From G958296245 sp963664035 (GTDB lineage: Bacteria > Chloroflexota > Dehalococcoidia > Lucifugimonadales > G958296245): a stretch of DNA of 64,000 nucleotides. The DNA lies in the NCBI GenBank assembly GCA_963664035.2, contig OY760867.2:3224001-3288000 (forward strand), written 5' to 3'. Below are positions 1 through 5,984 of this stretch, in pieces. The notes under the pieces are model-generated. The model did no database searches, was not told the DNA's origin, and saw nothing but the letters and a program-made list of their open reading frames with translations. A program made the translations under genes and the position numbers. Positions within the stretch are counted from its first letter, which is position 1. Each line of letters begins with the position of its first letter.

Positions 1-180
1 GCCAAACCCTCCCCCCAGATATGACGTTCTGATATTAAGCCGCATCAAATGATACCATACCTTAACCAGCTATACCACGCATTCATGAAATCACGATGAA
101 ATATCAACCTATTTCATTACTTTAACAACAATCATCCCAAGAACGATCAACCCCCACACCTTACGCCCAAGTGTCCACTC

Positions 181-222
181 CCCACTATCCACTATCCACC
201 ATCCACTATCCCCTATCCCCTA
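181..222. repeat. CCACTATC-type degenerate short tandem repeat
   Basis: The words CCACTATCC, CCACCATCC and CCCCTATCC recur head to tail. The same words recur between the two Uma2 genes (about 1475-1496), and related ACTAACC/ACTGACC words flank the MITE at 505-627. No function is implied by the sequence. Confidence 0.6.
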
Positions 223-290
223 ACCACCTTGCCACCCGAAGAACGCGCGTGCTATACTCCCCCCATGCACCACCGCGCACATACTCGTAG

Positions 291-311
291 GGGCGGGTTT
301 CAAACCCGCCC
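291..311. repeat. Short REP-like palindrome
   Basis: Arms GGGCGGGTTT and AAACCCGCCC flank a single central base, giving a perfect 10-bp inverted repeat. The same element recurs at 62099-62119, and a GGGCTGGTTT variant lies at 2325-2345, so it is a dispersed family rather than a chance hairpin. It is preceded by GTAG, as in the other copies. Confidence 0.7.
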
Positions 312-354
312 TCCCAATCCCGACATGCGGCCATGCCGCGCCCTCGTCCGTCGT

Positions 355-438
355 GTCTCATTCTGTCTCATTACTGTCTCATTCTGTCTATTTCGCGTCT
401 CATTTTGCCTCGTTCGTGTCTCCCGCTGTCTCACGGCC
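355..438. repeat. Four 21-bp tandem repeats with 10.5-bp internal phasing
   Basis: GTCTC-like pentamers start at 355, 365, 376, 386, 397, 407, 418 and 428, alternating 10- and 11-bp steps. This resolves into four 21-bp units (355-375, 376-396, 397-417, 418-438), each made of two GTCTCATTCT-like half units and decaying towards the right. An inverted copy (TAGACA then GAGACAC) follows at about 450-466. It could be a minisatellite or a set of protein sites on one DNA face. No neighbouring gene explains it. Confidence 0.6.
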
Positions 439-504
439 CGTAGCTGGAATAGACAAAAAGAGACACTTCCGAGGAAAATCAGGGTGAGGGCTCCCCCACT
501 AACC

Positions 505-627
505 GTATCTGTTCAGAGTATGGGAGGGCAGCCACAAGGGCTGCACCCTACGGGATGGAAGCCGTAGTCGTAGGGGCGTCCCTTGTGGGCGCCCTAGGTG
601 AGGAACGCACCAACTCTGAACAGTTAC
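505..627 (+). mobile_element. 123-bp MITE, IS66-like ends, with 8-bp target duplication
   Basis: The element is bounded by 15-bp terminal inverted repeats, GTATCTGTTCAGAGT at 505-519 and ACTCTGAACAGTTAC at 613-627 (one mismatch). It is flanked on both sides by the direct repeat CACTAACC (497-504 and 628-635), an intact 8-bp target-site duplication. The interior is a long imperfect hairpin: GGGCAGCCACAAGGG on the left pairs with CCCTTGTGGGCGCCC on the right. It has no coding capacity. Ends starting GTAA and 8-bp duplications are typical of the IS66 family, so an IS66-type transposase elsewhere in the genome is the likely mobiliser (inference). Nearly identical units form the array at 57825-58751. 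Confidence 0.85.
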
Positions 628-685
628 CACTAACCACTGACCACTAACCACCTCCTGTGCTACCATACCGGCAGGAGCGAGCGCC

Positions 686-1468
686 ATGGCCACGACACCG
701 ACAGTCCTGACCCCCCACAGGCCCACAGAGGCCGATGAGGTCTTCTACCCCGAAACGGACGGTATGCCATTGCCAGACGGATATGAGCAGGAGCCGCATT
801 TCACAGACACTGTTTCGACTCTGAGACTCCACCTGGGCGGCCCCACGACCGCCGTCAGCGGCGACACCTTCGTCTACTACGTCGAGGGCGACCCCAAGAA
901 GTGGGTGTCCCCGGACTGCTACGTCGCCTTTGGCGTGGACGTGGAGTCCATAAGGGGGTTCAACACCTACCGCGTGTGGGAGACGGGCAAGGCACCCGAC
1001 TTCGTGCTGGAGATAGGCTCTTCGTCGACGGCGTCGAACGACGTGGGTCCCAAGCGCGAGTTGTACGCGAGCCTTGGCGTCCGGGAGTACTGGCGCTTCG
1101 ATCCCACGGGCGGCGACCACTACGGCGAGCCGCTGGTTGGCGAGTACCTGGTTGGGGGCGAGTACCGCCGCTTCGACATGAGCGCCGGGCCGGGCGTCGC
1201 GCCGCGGGGCCACAGCCCGCTGCTGGGCCTGGACCTGTGCTGGACGGAGGGCCGCCTGCGCTTCTACGACCCGGCGGCTGGCCGCTGGCTGGAGAACCAC
1301 ACCGAGTCCGCCGCCCGCGCCGATGTCGCCGAGTATCTCGCCGCTACCGAGCAGACCCGCGCCAATGCCGCCGAGTATCTCGCCGCCGCCGAGCAGACCC
1401 GCGCCAATGCCGCCGAAGCCCGCGTGGCCGAGATGGAAGCCGAACTGCGTCGCCTGCGCGGCGAGTAA
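686..1468 (+). CDS. Uma2 family (DUF820) PD-(D/E)XK endonuclease-like protein, copy 1
   Basis: This 260-residue protein belongs to the Uma2/DUF820 family, a restriction-endonuclease fold that is heavily expanded in cyanobacteria and Chloroflexota and whose role is still unclear. Visible family motifs are SPDCYV (Asp77), the core strand DFVLEIGS (Glu109), Lys123 in DVGPKRELYA, and GVREYWRFDP at about 131-140. After the nuclease domain, residues about 213-260 form an Ala/Glu-rich coiled coil with two copies of the 14-mer AEYLAAxEQTRANA. An AGGAG box at 673-677 sits 8 bases before the ATG. It is followed after 40 bases by a close paralogue, so the pair is a tandem duplication. Catalytic activity is inferred from the family and cannot be shown here. 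Confidence 0.85.
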   Translation: MATTPTVLTPHRPTEADEVFYPETDGMPLPDGYEQEPHFTDTVSTLRLHLGGPTTAVSGDTFVYYVEGDPKKWVSPDCYVAFGVDVESIRGFNTYRVWETGKAPDFVLEIGSSSTASNDVGPKRELYASLGVREYWRFDPTGGDHYGEPLVGEYLVGGEYRRFDMSAGPGVAPRGHSPLLGLDLCWTEGRLRFYDPAAGRWLENHTESAARADVAEYLAATEQTRANAAEYLAAAEQTRANAAEARVAEMEAELRRLRGE

Positions 1469-1508
1469 CTCCCCTCCCCACTATCCACTATCCACTGGAG
1501 CAAGAGCC

Positions 1509-2270
1509 ATGGCCACGACACCCACAGTCCTGATCCCCGACAGGCCCGCCGAGGCCGATGAGGTCTTCTACCCCGAAACGGACGGTATGCCATTGCCAGA
1601 CGGACTTAAGCAGGAGCCGCATTTCACTGAGATCGTTTCGACGCTGAGACTCCACCTGGGCAGCCCTACTACCCTCGTCAGCGGCGACACCTTCGTCTAC
1701 TACGTAGAAGGCGACCCCGGGAGACGGCTATCCCCCGACTGCTACGTCGCCTTTGGGGTGGACGTGGAGGCCATGATGCGCTTGAATAGCTACCGCGTGT
1801 GGGAAGCAGACAAGGCCCCCGACTTCGTGCTGGAGATAGGCTCTCAGTCCACCGCCTCCAACGACGTAGGCCCCAAGCGCGACCTCTACGCGAGCCTGGG
1901 TGTCCGCGAGTACTGGCGCTTCGATCCGACGGGCGGCGACCACTACGGCGAGCCGCTGGTGGGGGAGTACCTGGTGGAAGGCGAATACTGCCGATTCGAG
2001 ATGAGCGTCGGGCCGGGGGTCGCGCCGCGGGGCCGCAGCCCGCTGCTGGGCCTCGACCTGTGCTGGACGGAGGGCCGCCTGCGCTTCTACGACCCCGCGG
2101 CTGCCCGCTGGCTGGAGAACCACACCGAGACCGCCGCCCGCGCCGACGCCGAGCAGACAGCCCGCGAGGCCGCCGAGTATCTCGCCGCCGCCGAGCAGAC
2201 CCGCGCCGATGCCGCCGAAGCCCGCATGGCCGAGTTGGAAGCCGAGCTGCGGCGGCTGCGCGGCGAATAG
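1509..2270 (+). CDS. Uma2 family (DUF820) PD-(D/E)XK endonuclease-like protein, copy 2
   Basis: This 253-residue paralogue of the preceding gene is nearly identical over the first 30 residues (both carry DEVFYPETDGMPLPDG) and across the nuclease core (DFVLEIGSQST, DVGPKRDLYASLGVREYWRFDP). It differs mainly in the middle and in the coiled-coil tail, where one 14-mer repeat is replaced by ADAEQTAREAAEY. The start is the ATG at 1509, because homology to copy 1 begins there and a GGAGCAAGAG box precedes it. An open frame extends further upstream, but only through copy 1 in another frame. The stop TAG is followed within 10 bases by a MITE-like element. Function is as for copy 1. Divergence of the tail suggests that the coiled coil, perhaps a partner-binding segment, evolves faster than the nuclease core. 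Confidence 0.85.
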   Translation: MATTPTVLIPDRPAEADEVFYPETDGMPLPDGLKQEPHFTEIVSTLRLHLGSPTTLVSGDTFVYYVEGDPGRRLSPDCYVAFGVDVEAMMRLNSYRVWEADKAPDFVLEIGSQSTASNDVGPKRDLYASLGVREYWRFDPTGGDHYGEPLVGEYLVEGEYCRFEMSVGPGVAPRGRSPLLGLDLCWTEGRLRFYDPAAARWLENHTETAARADAEQTAREAAEYLAAAEQTRADAAEARMAELEAELRRLRGE

Positions 2271-2277
2271 CGAATAG

Positions 2278-2399
2278 CCAAAATCCCCCACCTAAATGGC
2301 GGTGACGCTCTACGGCAAGGGGGAGGGCTGGTTTGAAACCAGCCCCTACGGGTGATGGCCGATAGATATGGCGCTGAACCTGGAGGTGGGGGATTTGGG
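2278..2399. mobile_element. Candidate 122-bp MITE with REP palindrome at its core
   Basis: Inverted repeats of 16 bp with one mismatch bound the segment: CCAAAATCCCCCACCT at 2278-2293 and its complement at 2384-2399. ATAG lies directly outside both ends (2274-2277 and 2400-2403) and could be a 4-bp target duplication. The 21-base GGGCTGGTTT palindrome sits inside at 2325-2345. It occupies most of the space between the second Uma2 gene and the kinase gene. The family is not identified, and the ends differ from the IS66-like MITE. Confidence 0.5.
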
Positions 2400-2448
2400 A
2401 TAGCTCCCTTCGTCCCTTCGCACCCGTGACGGTGATATGCTGTAGATA

Positions 2449-2461
2449 CCAGCGTCGCTGG
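2449..2461. promoter_or_regulatory. Perfect 13-bp palindrome just upstream of the kinase RBS
   Basis: CCAGCG-T-CGCTGG lies 7 bases before the Shine-Dalgarno sequence GGAGGTGA (2468-2475) of the kinase gene. As the gene product ends in a DNA-binding domain, an autoregulatory operator is possible, but this is only a positional argument. Confidence 0.25.
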
Positions 2462-2481
2462 CGTGACGGAGGTGAAGAAAG

Positions 2482-4857
2482 ATGACGGAACGAGACGAGC
2501 GCGGCCGGCGGATAGAGGCGCTGCAGGAGCGGCTGACCCGGCTGAGCGAGGCCAGTCTCAGGATCAACGACAGCCTCGATCTCGACGTGGTCCTGCAGAG
2601 GGTGCTGGACAGCGCCCGCGCGCTGACCGGCGCTCGCTACGGCGTGATGACCACCCTGGACGAGTCGGGGCGGATAGACAACTTCCTGTCCTCCGGCCTC
2701 AACCAGGAGGAGGCGCAGGAGTTGTGGGCGATGCCGGGCGGCATGGACCTCTTCGACTACCTGAACTCCATCCCCGAACCGTTGCGCGTCCCCGACTTCG
2801 CCGAACACGCCAGGTCGATGGGCCTGCCCGAATTCCTGGAGCCCGCCCCGATGAGCGCCTTCCTGACCGTCCCGATCCGGCACCGGGGCGACAGGGTGGG
2901 CAACGTCCACATAGCCAATAGGGACCCCGGCGAGGAGTTCAGCCGCGAGGACGAGGAGACGCTGGTAATGTTCGCCTCCCAGGCCGCGCTGGTCATCGCC
3001 AACGCGCGCAGGCACCGGGAGGAGCAGCGCGCCAGGATGGCGCTGGAGACGCTGGTGGAGGCATCTCCCGTGGGCGTCGTGGTCTTCGACGCCAGGACCG
3101 GAGCGCCGCTCTCGTTCAACCAGGAGGCGAGCAGGATCGTGGGCAGCCTGATGGACCCCGACCAGCCGCCCCAGGGGCTGCTGGAGGAGATGACCATCCG
3201 GCGGGCGGACGGACGCGAGGTCTCGCTGAAGGAGTGGCCTCTGGCCGAGGCGCTGAGCGGCGGGGAGACCGTGCGGGCCGAGGAGATCGTCATGACGGTC
3301 CCCGACGGCCGGAGCGTCACCACGCTGCTCAACGCCACGCCCATCCGCTCCGAGGGCGGCGAGCTCGATCGCTTCGTCATCATCATGCAGGACATGACGC
3401 CGCTGGAGGACCTGCAGCGGCTGCGCGCCGAGTTCCTCGGTATGGTCAGCCACGAGCTGCGCACGCCCCTGACCTCCATCCGCGGCTCGGCCACCACGAT
3501 GCTGGACGCCGCGCCGGACCTGGATCCGGCGGAGCTGGGCCAGTTCCTGCGGATCATAGTCGACCAGTCCGACAACATGCGCGAGCTGATCGACGACCTG
3601 CTCGACGTGGCGCGCATCGAAACGGGCGCGCTGTCGGTCAGCCCCGAGCCGGCCGAGATGGCCCGGCTGGTGGACAGGGCCAGGAACACCTTCCTGAGCG
3701 GCGGGGGCAGGGACACCCTGAGCATCAACCTCGCGCCCGACCTGCCCCTGGTGATGGCCGACAGGCGGCGCATAGCCCAGGTCATCGTCAACCTGCTCTC
3801 CAACGCCGCGCGGCACTCGCCCGAATCGTCGACGATCAGGGTCGGCGCGGTCCGGGACGGGCTCCACGTGGCGGTCTCCGTCGCCGACGATGGCCGGGGC
3901 ATACCGTCGGAGCACCTCCCGCGCCTGTTCCGGAAGTTCTCTGGGTCCGACGCGAGGGGGCAGGGCGACACGGGGCTGGGCCTCGCCATATGCAGGGGGA
4001 TAGTGGAAGCCCACGGAGGGCGCATCTGGGCCGAGAGCCAAGGGCCGAGCCTGGGGGCGCGGTTCACCTTCACCATCCCGATAGCGGTGGAGGCCGGAGC
4101 CGAGATCGACCTGCCCTCGGAGCGCTCGCGGCGCGCACAGGGAGGAGACGCCGCCCCCATCCTCGTGCTGGACGACGACCCGATGACTCTGAGGCACGTG
4201 CGCAACGCGCTCTCCGGGGGAGGCTACGACCCCATCGTGACCGCCGATCCGGAGGAGGCGCTCCGCCTGATGGTGGAGAACCGGCCCCGCATGGTCCTGC
4301 TCGACATGGTGCTGCCAGGACACGACGGCATAGACCTGATGGGCGACATCTTCGCCATCTCCGACATTCCGGTCGTCTTCCTGTCCGCCTACGGCCAGCA
4401 TGAGACGGTGACGCGCGCCTTCCAGGCGGGAGCGGCCGACTACATCGTCAAGCCGTTCACGCCGACCGAGCTCGTGGCCAGGGTGAGGGCGGCCCTGCTC
4501 AGGAGGGAAGAGCGCTTCCGGTCCGAGCCGTCGGAACCCTACGTGCTGGGCGACCTGACCATCGACTACGCCATGAGGCTGGTCTCCCTGGCCGGCCAGC
4601 CGGTGCAGCTAACGGCCAAGGAGTACGACCTGCTGCGCACGCTGTCGACCAACGCGGGGCGGGTGCTGACGCACGACCAGTTGCTGCGCAGGGTCTGGGG
4701 CACCGGGAAGCGCGGCAACGTGCGGACGCTCCGCACCCACCTCAGGAGGCTGCGCCAGAAGCTGAACGAGGACGCCGGCAACCCCACGTACATCTTCTCC
4801 GAGCCCCGCGTAGGCTACCGCATGGCCGAGGGCGAGCCGCCCGAGCAGGATTCCTAA
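2482..4857 (+). CDS. Single-chain GAF-PAS histidine kinase / response regulator with OmpR-type DNA-binding domain
   Basis: This 791-residue protein joins a whole two-component pathway in one soluble chain; I see no membrane segment. Domains in order are: GAF (about 27-175), PAS-like (about 185-310), HisKA with phospho-acceptor His324 in MVSHELRTPLTS, HATPase (about 425-535) with N box VNLLSNAARHSP, G1 DDGRGIP and G2 GDTGLGLAI, REC from about 558 with acidic LVLDDD and phospho-acceptor Asp608 in LLDMVLPG and conserved Lys in YIVKPF, then a winged helix (about 686-785) with LTAKEYDLLRTL and VGYRM. The start is fixed by GGAGGTGA seven bases upstream. The ligand sensed by GAF/PAS is unknown. It has no dedicated partner next to it, and its targets may be genome-wide or its own promoter. 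Its stop codon directly abuts a GLUG pseudogene fragment. Confidence 0.9.
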   Translation: MTERDERGRRIEALQERLTRLSEASLRINDSLDLDVVLQRVLDSARALTGARYGVMTTLDESGRIDNFLSSGLNQEEAQELWAMPGGMDLFDYLNSIPEPLRVPDFAEHARSMGLPEFLEPAPMSAFLTVPIRHRGDRVGNVHIANRDPGEEFSREDEETLVMFASQAALVIANARRHREEQRARMALETLVEASPVGVVVFDARTGAPLSFNQEASRIVGSLMDPDQPPQGLLEEMTIRRADGREVSLKEWPLAEALSGGETVRAEEIVMTVPDGRSVTTLLNATPIRSEGGELDRFVIIMQDMTPLEDLQRLRAEFLGMVSHELRTPLTSIRGSATTMLDAAPDLDPAELGQFLRIIVDQSDNMRELIDDLLDVARIETGALSVSPEPAEMARLVDRARNTFLSGGGRDTLSINLAPDLPLVMADRRRIAQVIVNLLSNAARHSPESSTIRVGAVRDGLHVAVSVADDGRGIPSEHLPRLFRKFSGSDARGQGDTGLGLAICRGIVEAHGGRIWAESQGPSLGARFTFTIPIAVEAGAEIDLPSERSRRAQGGDAAPILVLDDDPMTLRHVRNALSGGGYDPIVTADPEEALRLMVENRPRMVLLDMVLPGHDGIDLMGDIFAISDIPVVFLSAYGQHETVTRAFQAGAADYIVKPFTPTELVARVRAALLRREERFRSEPSEPYVLGDLTIDYAMRLVSLAGQPVQLTAKEYDLLRTLSTNAGRVLTHDQLLRRVWGTGKRGNVRTLRTHLRRLRQKLNEDAGNPTYIFSEPRVGYRMAEGEPPEQDS

Positions 4858-5150
4858 GGCAGTGATGGTCGCGCCGGACGCGTTCACCGCCGCCAGCCCG
4901 CCGCGGACCACGTTGCGGCCCCTCGCCGCGCCGGAGCCGTGCGCGTAGGACGCCGTTATCGCGCCGTCGTTCTGGGACACCAGGCCGCCCGCGTGCCCCT
5001 CGTTCCTAGTGGCGCCGTCCGCCGTGGCCGTCACCGCCGCCCGCGAGTAGCTCGACACTATCGCGCCGTTCGTTCCAACCCACCAGCCCGCCCGCGATGG
5101 CGTCGTTGGCTCCCTCCACCGTGATCGTAACCGTCGCGCCGACCCGCAGG
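4858..5150 (-). pseudogene. Decayed, frameshifted fragment of a GLUG-repeat surface protein gene
   Basis: Read on the minus strand, this stretch encodes two frames that together match the GLUG modules of the giant gene at 19251-57752. The first, upstream frame gives AIAGGLVGWNE; after one inserted base near 5075 the next frame gives SSYSRAAVTATADG, HAGGLVSQNDGAITASYAHG and VVRGGLAAVNASGATITA. The closest counterpart in the giant gene is around 52440-52760, where the same modules occur with one additional GLUG unit. Homology stops exactly at the kinase stop codon on one side and next to the ArsR promoter on the other. There is no start or stop of its own, so it is a relic, perhaps of a second giant gene. 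Confidence 0.75.
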
Positions 5151-5154
5151 GGCC

Positions 5155-5184
5155 TTGACATGCAACCCTGTGGTTGCGTATTGT
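5155..5184 (+). promoter_or_regulatory. Promoter with embedded operator for the ArsR-VOC operon
   Basis: TTGACA at 5155-5160 and TATTGT at 5179-5184 are separated by 18 bases. Between them lies the inverted repeat GCAACC-ctgt-GGTTGC (about 5162-5176), a typical place for an ArsR-family operator. Transcription from this promoter would start within a few bases of the ATG at 5193, so the message is probably leaderless. Confidence 0.6.
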
Positions 5185-5192
5185 ATGCGCGC

Positions 5193-5465
5193 ATGGACAA
5201 AGACCTGGTCTTCAAGGCGCTCGCGGACCCAACACGGAGGTTGATGCTGGACGAGCTCTCTGAGCGCAAGGAGCAGACGCTCTACGAGCTCACGGCGCGC
5301 TTGATCATGCGGCATGAAGTCGCCATCTCCCGACAGGCCCTGGCCAAGCACATCGATCTCCTGGAACAAGCGGGGCTCGTAAGCTCGGAGAAGCGCGGCA
5401 AGTATCGGATGCTTGTCTTCAACGACGGACCCATCAGGGCTGTCATGGAGCGATGGCTCAAGTGA
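5193..5465 (+). CDS. ArsR family winged-helix transcriptional regulator
   Basis: This is a 90-residue helix-turn-helix repressor-like protein beginning MDKDLVFKALADPTRRLMLD, the standard opening of ArsR/SmtB-type regulators that lack metal-binding cysteines. The recognition helix region is AISRQALAKHIDLLEQAGLV, and the wing is SSEKRGKYRMLVF. It has no Cys-X-Cys metal box, so it is likely of the metal-independent subgroup that controls a neighbouring small enzyme. The start at 5193 fits the family length and the leaderless promoter; an in-frame ATG 96 bases upstream would run through the promoter and pseudogene. It ends 26 bases before the VOC gene, and the two probably form one autoregulated operon. 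Confidence 0.85.
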   Translation: MDKDLVFKALADPTRRLMLDELSERKEQTLYELTARLIMRHEVAISRQALAKHIDLLEQAGLVSSEKRGKYRMLVFNDGPIRAVMERWLK

Positions 5466-5491
5466 CACTATGAAAGAAGAGGAGGCCGGAT

Positions 5492-5875
5492 ATGCGCATT
5501 ACACTCACCAGCGTCTTCGTAAGCGATCAGGACGAAGCCCTGAGGTTCTACACGGAGACCCTCGGCTTCGTGAAGAAGCATGACTTGCCCGTGGGGGAAT
5601 TCAAGTGGCTTACCGTCGTCTCGCCCGATGACCCGGATGGGACCGAGCTCCTGCTCGAACCGAATGACAACCCGGTAGCGCGAGAATATCAGAAGGGGAT
5701 ATTCGACCAGGGCATCCCAGCGGCGTCCTTTAGCGTCACGGACATCCGCGCAGAGTATGAGAAGCTGAAGTCGCTGGGCGTAGCCTTTACGATGGAGCCA
5801 ACGGAATTGGCCAACGTCACCATCGCGGTCTTCGACGACACCTGCGGCAACCTGGTCCAGATAATGCAGACGTAA
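5492..5875 (+). CDS. VOC (glyoxalase/bleomycin resistance) family protein
   Basis: This 127-residue protein has two beta-alpha-beta-beta-beta modules: residues 1-55 (SVFVSDQDEALRFYTETLGF to TELLLEP) and 75-127 (PAASFSVTDIRAEYEKLKSLG to FDDTCGNLVQIMQT). It belongs to the common family whose members carry GEFKWLTVVSPDDPDG-like and GNLVQI motifs and are often encoded beside ArsR regulators. The metal ligands of true glyoxalase I are not all present: position 8 is Val rather than His, and the final strand lacks Glu. It may bind rather than convert its ligand, or use a different metal site. A strong GAGGAGG box lies before the ATG. The next gene is convergent, with 109 bases between and no convincing terminator. 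Confidence 0.85.
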   Translation: MRITLTSVFVSDQDEALRFYTETLGFVKKHDLPVGEFKWLTVVSPDDPDGTELLLEPNDNPVAREYQKGIFDQGIPAASFSVTDIRAEYEKLKSLGVAFTMEPTELANVTIAVFDDTCGNLVQIMQT

Positions 5876-5984
5876 CGACGATCGACCAGGCTATCCCGCT
5901 CTTCAGGAGATGGACGCCGATAGATCGATCAGCCTCTGGCAACGTCTGTTCAGGACACGGTTCCCGCAACGGGCCGACTGAGCT

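Larger units (their letters stand above)
1..504. other. Gene-free left edge, AT-richer than the rest
   Basis: I see no supportable gene here. The first 160 or so bases are visibly AT-richer than the rest of the window. The remainder holds a short CCACTATC microsatellite, a small palindrome, and a 21-bp tandem array, each listed separately. The short open frames here have no recognisable domain and no good ribosome binding site. Confidence 0.6.

Noticed and set aside
1678..4401. Minus-strand 907-codon frame opposite the Uma2 and kinase genes
   Set aside because: It overlaps two well-supported plus-strand genes and has no recognisable domain.
5963..5973. CCCG-CAA-CGGG hairpin as terminator between the convergent VOC and DUF499 genes
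   Set aside because: The stem is only four base pairs and there is no T-run in either direction.
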